A stretch of 7,796 nucleotides of DNA from Deltaproteobacteria bacterium (GTDB lineage Bacteria > Desulfobacterota > Desulfobaccia > Desulfobaccales > Desulfobaccaceae): the NCBI GenBank assembly GCA_016874895.1, contig VGSX01000168.1, forward strand, positions 1-7,796, read 5' to 3'. Below the pieces are notes generated by a model. That model saw nothing but the letters and a program-made list of their open reading frames with translations, was not told where the DNA came from and searched no databases. Below, piece by piece: positions 6,082 to 7,796 of this stretch (its first letter is position 1; the number at the start of each line of letters is the position of its first letter). The translations under genes and the position numbers were made by a program.

Positions 6082-7134
6082 TCAGGCCACGGTCACCTCG
6101 GGGCTGAGGTAGACATCCTGGATAGTGTGCAGGATTTCCACCCCTTCGGCCATGGGGCGCTGAAAGGCTTTGCGGCCGGAGATGAGGCCCATGCCCCCGG
6201 CCCGTTTGTTGATGACCGCAGTGCGGGCCGCTTCCACCAGGTCGTTGTCACCACTGGCGCCGCCGGAGTTGATCAAACCGATGCGGCCCATGAAGCAGTT
6301 GACTACCTGATAACGGGTGAGTTCGATGGGATGATCGGGGACCAACTCGGAATACACCCGGGGGTGGGTTTTGCCGAACTTTATAGCAGTGTAGCCGCCG
6401 TTGTTTTCCGGCATTTTCTGTTTGATAAGGTCCGCTTTGATGGTGGCCCCCAGATAATTTCCCTGGCCGGTGAGGTCCGCGGCCACGTGATAATCCCGAT
6501 CGGCAGTTTTAAAGGCCGGATTGCGGAGATAGCACCACAGGATGGTAGCCATGCCCAACTCGTGGGCCTGTTGGAAGGCCTCGCTGATTTCCTGAATTTG
6601 GCGGCGGCTTTCCGGGGAACCGAAGTAGATGGTAGCGCCGATGGCCGCGGCCCCCAGGTCAAAGGCCTGCTCCACCCGGGCAAAGAGGGTCTGGTCGTGC
6701 ATGGCCGGATAGGTGAGCAGTTCGTTATGATTGATTTTAACGATGAACGGAATCCGGTGGGCATAGCGCCGGGCTACGGCGGCCAGCGCCCCGAGGGTGG
6801 AGGCCACTGCGTTGCAGCCGCCCTCCATGGCCAGCTTAACGATATTCTCTGGATCGAAGTAAATGGGGTTAGGGGCAAAGGAGGCCCCGGCGGAGTGTTC
6901 GATGCCCTGGTCCACCGGCAGGATGGACAGAAAGCCCGTCCCGGCTAACCGGCCGTGATGGAACATGGCCGCCAGCGATCTCAGCACGTTAATGGGCCGA
7001 TCACTGGGGACGAAAATACGCTCCAGAAAATCAGGGCCGGGCAGGTGCAGGGACTCCTTGGGAAAACCTTTGCAGGTATAGGTTAATAAGGCTTCCGCCT
7101 CCTGGCCCAATAAGCTTTGGATTTTTCTGATCAT
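6082..7134 (-). CDS. fbaB: Class I fructose-bisphosphate aldolase, FbaB/DhnA family
   Basis: Reversibly cleaves fructose 1,6-bisphosphate to dihydroxyacetone phosphate and glyceraldehyde 3-phosphate through a lysine Schiff base, in the cytoplasm; in an anaerobe it may run mainly toward sugar synthesis. From the 7134 start it has 350 residues, the same as I recall for E. coli FbaB, and reads colinear with it: GRLAGTGFLSILPVDQGIEHSA region (61-82), RRYAHRIPFIVKINHNE (122-138), GATIYFGSPESRRQI (166-180), DYHVAADLTGQ (214-224) and INKRAGGMGLISGRKAF (308-324). K238 in ADLIKQKMPENNGG is the likely Schiff-base lysine. An in-frame ATG at 7197 would add 21 residues, but that stretch comes from a heptamer repeat and begins at the predicted transcription start. 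The 7134 ATG has a strong Shine-Dalgarno and gives the family length. It follows lpxB by 111 bp with its own promoter and is followed by a REP-like hairpin. Confidence 0.96.
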   Translation of the reverse strand: MIRKIQSLLGQEAEALLTYTCKGFPKESLHLPGPDFLERIFVPSDRPINVLRSLAAMFHHGRLAGTGFLSILPVDQGIEHSAGASFAPNPIYFDPENIVKLAMEGGCNAVASTLGALAAVARRYAHRIPFIVKINHNELLTYPAMHDQTLFARVEQAFDLGAAAIGATIYFGSPESRRQIQEISEAFQQAHELGMATILWCYLRNPAFKTADRDYHVAADLTGQGNYLGATIKADLIKQKMPENNGGYTAIKFGKTHPRVYSELVPDHPIELTRYQVVNCFMGRIGLINSGGASGDNDLVEAARTAVINKRAGGMGLISGRKAFQRPMAEGVEILHTIQDVYLSPEVTVA

Positions 7135-7137
7135 GGC

Positions 7138-7145
7138 CACCTCTT
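7138..7145 (-). promoter_or_regulatory. Ribosome binding site deciding the fbaB start
   Basis: The minus strand reads AAGAGGTG ending three bases before the ATG at 7134, with GAGG about six bases away. The upstream ATG at 7197 has no comparable site (AATCTAA precedes it). This supports the shorter, 350-residue FbaB. Confidence 0.8.
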
Positions 7146-7150
7146 GGGGT

Positions 7151-7184
7151 TGATAGTTTCTGGTTTCTGGTATGTGGTTTTTAG
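7151..7184 (-). repeat. Heptamer-phased repeat, ACCAGAA family, in the fbaB leader
   Basis: On the minus strand the units ACCACAT, ACCAGAA and ACCAGAA follow one another, with a decayed unit (ACTATCA) next. The CC/GG step falls at 7162, 7169 and 7176, exactly 7 bp apart. It lies between the fbaB promoter and its ribosome binding site and would be transcribed in the leader. It creates the spurious HIPETRNYQ-type extension of the longer reading frame. Confidence 0.7.
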
Positions 7185-7202
7185 GTGATTTTCTCATTTA
7201 GA

Positions 7203-7231
7203 TTTATACCAAAGAAAGTGGGATGTGGCAA
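7203..7231 (-). promoter_or_regulatory. Sigma-70-type promoter of fbaB with extended -10
   Basis: On the minus strand: -35 TTGCCA (7231-7226), a 17-bp spacer, and -10 TATAAA (7208-7203) preceded by TGG, giving an extended -10. The expected start is near 7196, about 60 nt before the fbaB ATG. It begins just 14 bp past the lpxB stop, so fbaB can be transcribed apart from lpxB. This is the best promoter match in the window. Confidence 0.7.
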
Positions 7232-7245
7232 AAAAAGGGCGGGAT

Positions 7246-7796
7246 TTATTTTTCGGGTTGTTGCGGTAAACCCAGAATTTCCAGGGCTGCCGCGGCGGCC
7301 CGTTCCGAGGCTCCCGGTCCGCCCAGGCGGTGCCAGATACGCTTCAGGCCGGCGCTGATGCGGGCCAGCCGGGCTGGTTCCCGGATGATATTTAATACTT
7401 CGGCCGCAATCCGCTCCGGTGTGACCTCGTGCTGAATTAACTCCGGAAATAACCCCTCTTCGGCCAGGAGATTGGCCATGCCGATGTGAGAGACGCGAAT
7501 CAACAAACGGCCCACATAATAAGTCAGGGGCGACAGGCGGTAGACAATGACCATGGGAGTGCCGGAGAGGGCGGTCTCCAGGGTGGCGGTGCCGGAGGCC
7601 ACCACGGCGATGTCGGCTGCGGCCAGGATTTCATAAGTCTGTCCCCGGTGCAGGGCCACCGGGACCTGGGACTGGGAGACCAGTTCTGCCACCAGCGCTG
7701 CCGGCGCGGTGGCCGCCAGGGGGAGAAGAAAACGGCATTGGGGCGCTTGGGCCTGCAAGTGGGCGGCCGCGGCCAGCATATCGGGCAAAAGGTGGG
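7246..7796 (-). CDS. lpxB: Lipid-A-disaccharide synthase LpxB, C-terminal part (5' end outside window)
   Basis: LpxB is a GT19 glycosyltransferase at the inner membrane face. It joins lipid X to UDP-2,3-diacylglucosamine to make the lipid A disaccharide. The window holds the last 182 codons (about half of the usual 380 or so); the reading frame runs off the window at 7796, so the apparent TTG or ATG near 7786/7779 is internal. Visible family features are HLLPDMLAAAAHLQ at the edge (after the GSR loop, which lies outside), the nucleotide-sugar site ASGTATLETAL, the YRLSPLTYYVGRLL segment, and GMANLLAEEGLFPELIQ, where the conserved Asn and the PELIQ end are kept though the usual Pro before Asn is Ala. 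The protein ends PEK followed by TAA at 7246-7248. It indicates an LPS-bearing outer membrane. Other lpx genes would be expected just upstream, beyond the window. Confidence 0.93.
   Translation of the reverse strand, partial: HLLPDMLAAAAHLQAQAPQCRFLLPLAATAPAALVAELVSQSQVPVALHRGQTYEILAAADIAVVASGTATLETALSGTPMVIVYRLSPLTYYVGRLLIRVSHIGMANLLAEEGLFPELIQHEVTPERIAAEVLNIIREPARLARISAGLKRIWHRLGGPGASERAAAAALEILGLPQQPEK

Noticed and set aside
5992..6948. 318-codon plus-strand frame opposite fbaB
   Set aside because: It is the antisense shadow of a clear aldolase gene; the product is Gly/His/Gln-rich with no recognisable domain and no ribosome site.
3403..7796. Functional cluster linking FtsH with lipid A synthesis through lpxB
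   Set aside because: FtsH control of LpxC is known in E. coli, but two unrelated genes and several hundred bases of spacer separate ftsH from lpxB, so adjacency is weak evidence.
1..7796. A previously undescribed multi-gene system (defence, secretion, mobile element)
   Set aside because: All six genes belong to well-known housekeeping families, are singly spaced, and no unknown conserved gene lies between them.

Overview
The window looks like an ordinary chromosomal stretch from a Gram-negative bacterium. A lipid A synthesis gene (lpxB) shows the Gram-negative envelope. A one-cluster Desulfovibrio-type [4Fe-4S] ferredoxin and an FbaB-type class I aldolase suggest an anaerobe, perhaps in the Desulfobacterota (Syntrophobacter/Desulfobacca-like). 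That placement is inferred from protein character and intergenic repeat style, not from a search. Coding regions are GC-rich and the gaps are clearly more AT-rich.

All six genes lie on the minus strand. In transcription order (high to low coordinate) they are: the C-terminal part of lpxB (5' end outside the window); fbaB, class I fructose-bisphosphate aldolase; a 63-residue ferredoxin; ftsH, the membrane AAA+ zinc protease; an MFS_3/EntS-like exporter; and the N-terminal 603 residues of mutS (C-terminal ATPase outside the window). The gaps run from about 110 to 480 bp, so this is mostly a string of singly transcribed genes rather than an operon. Only fbaB has a convincing promoter: an extended -10 with a -35 at 17 bp spacing. 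Together with the Shine-Dalgarno this fixes its start at 7134, not at the upstream in-frame ATG at 7197. The genes do not form a pathway; they are housekeeping functions (lipid A, gluconeogenesis/glycolysis, electron transfer, membrane protein quality control, export, mismatch repair).

The most interesting material is between the genes. Four of the five gaps carry small repeats. There are five stretches with an exact 7-bp period, built on three unrelated unit sequences (TCAGCnn, CAGTGnT, ACCAGAA on its own strand). Two of these are 26/28 identical and sit inverted on either side of ftsH. There are also a 13-bp-arm perfect palindrome after ftsH, a 7-bp-arm palindrome before the ferredoxin, and a hairpin with a GTAG head just after fbaB that has the form of a REP sequence. 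I found no transposase, CRISPR array, RNA gene, phage gene or new multi-gene system, and I do not claim one.
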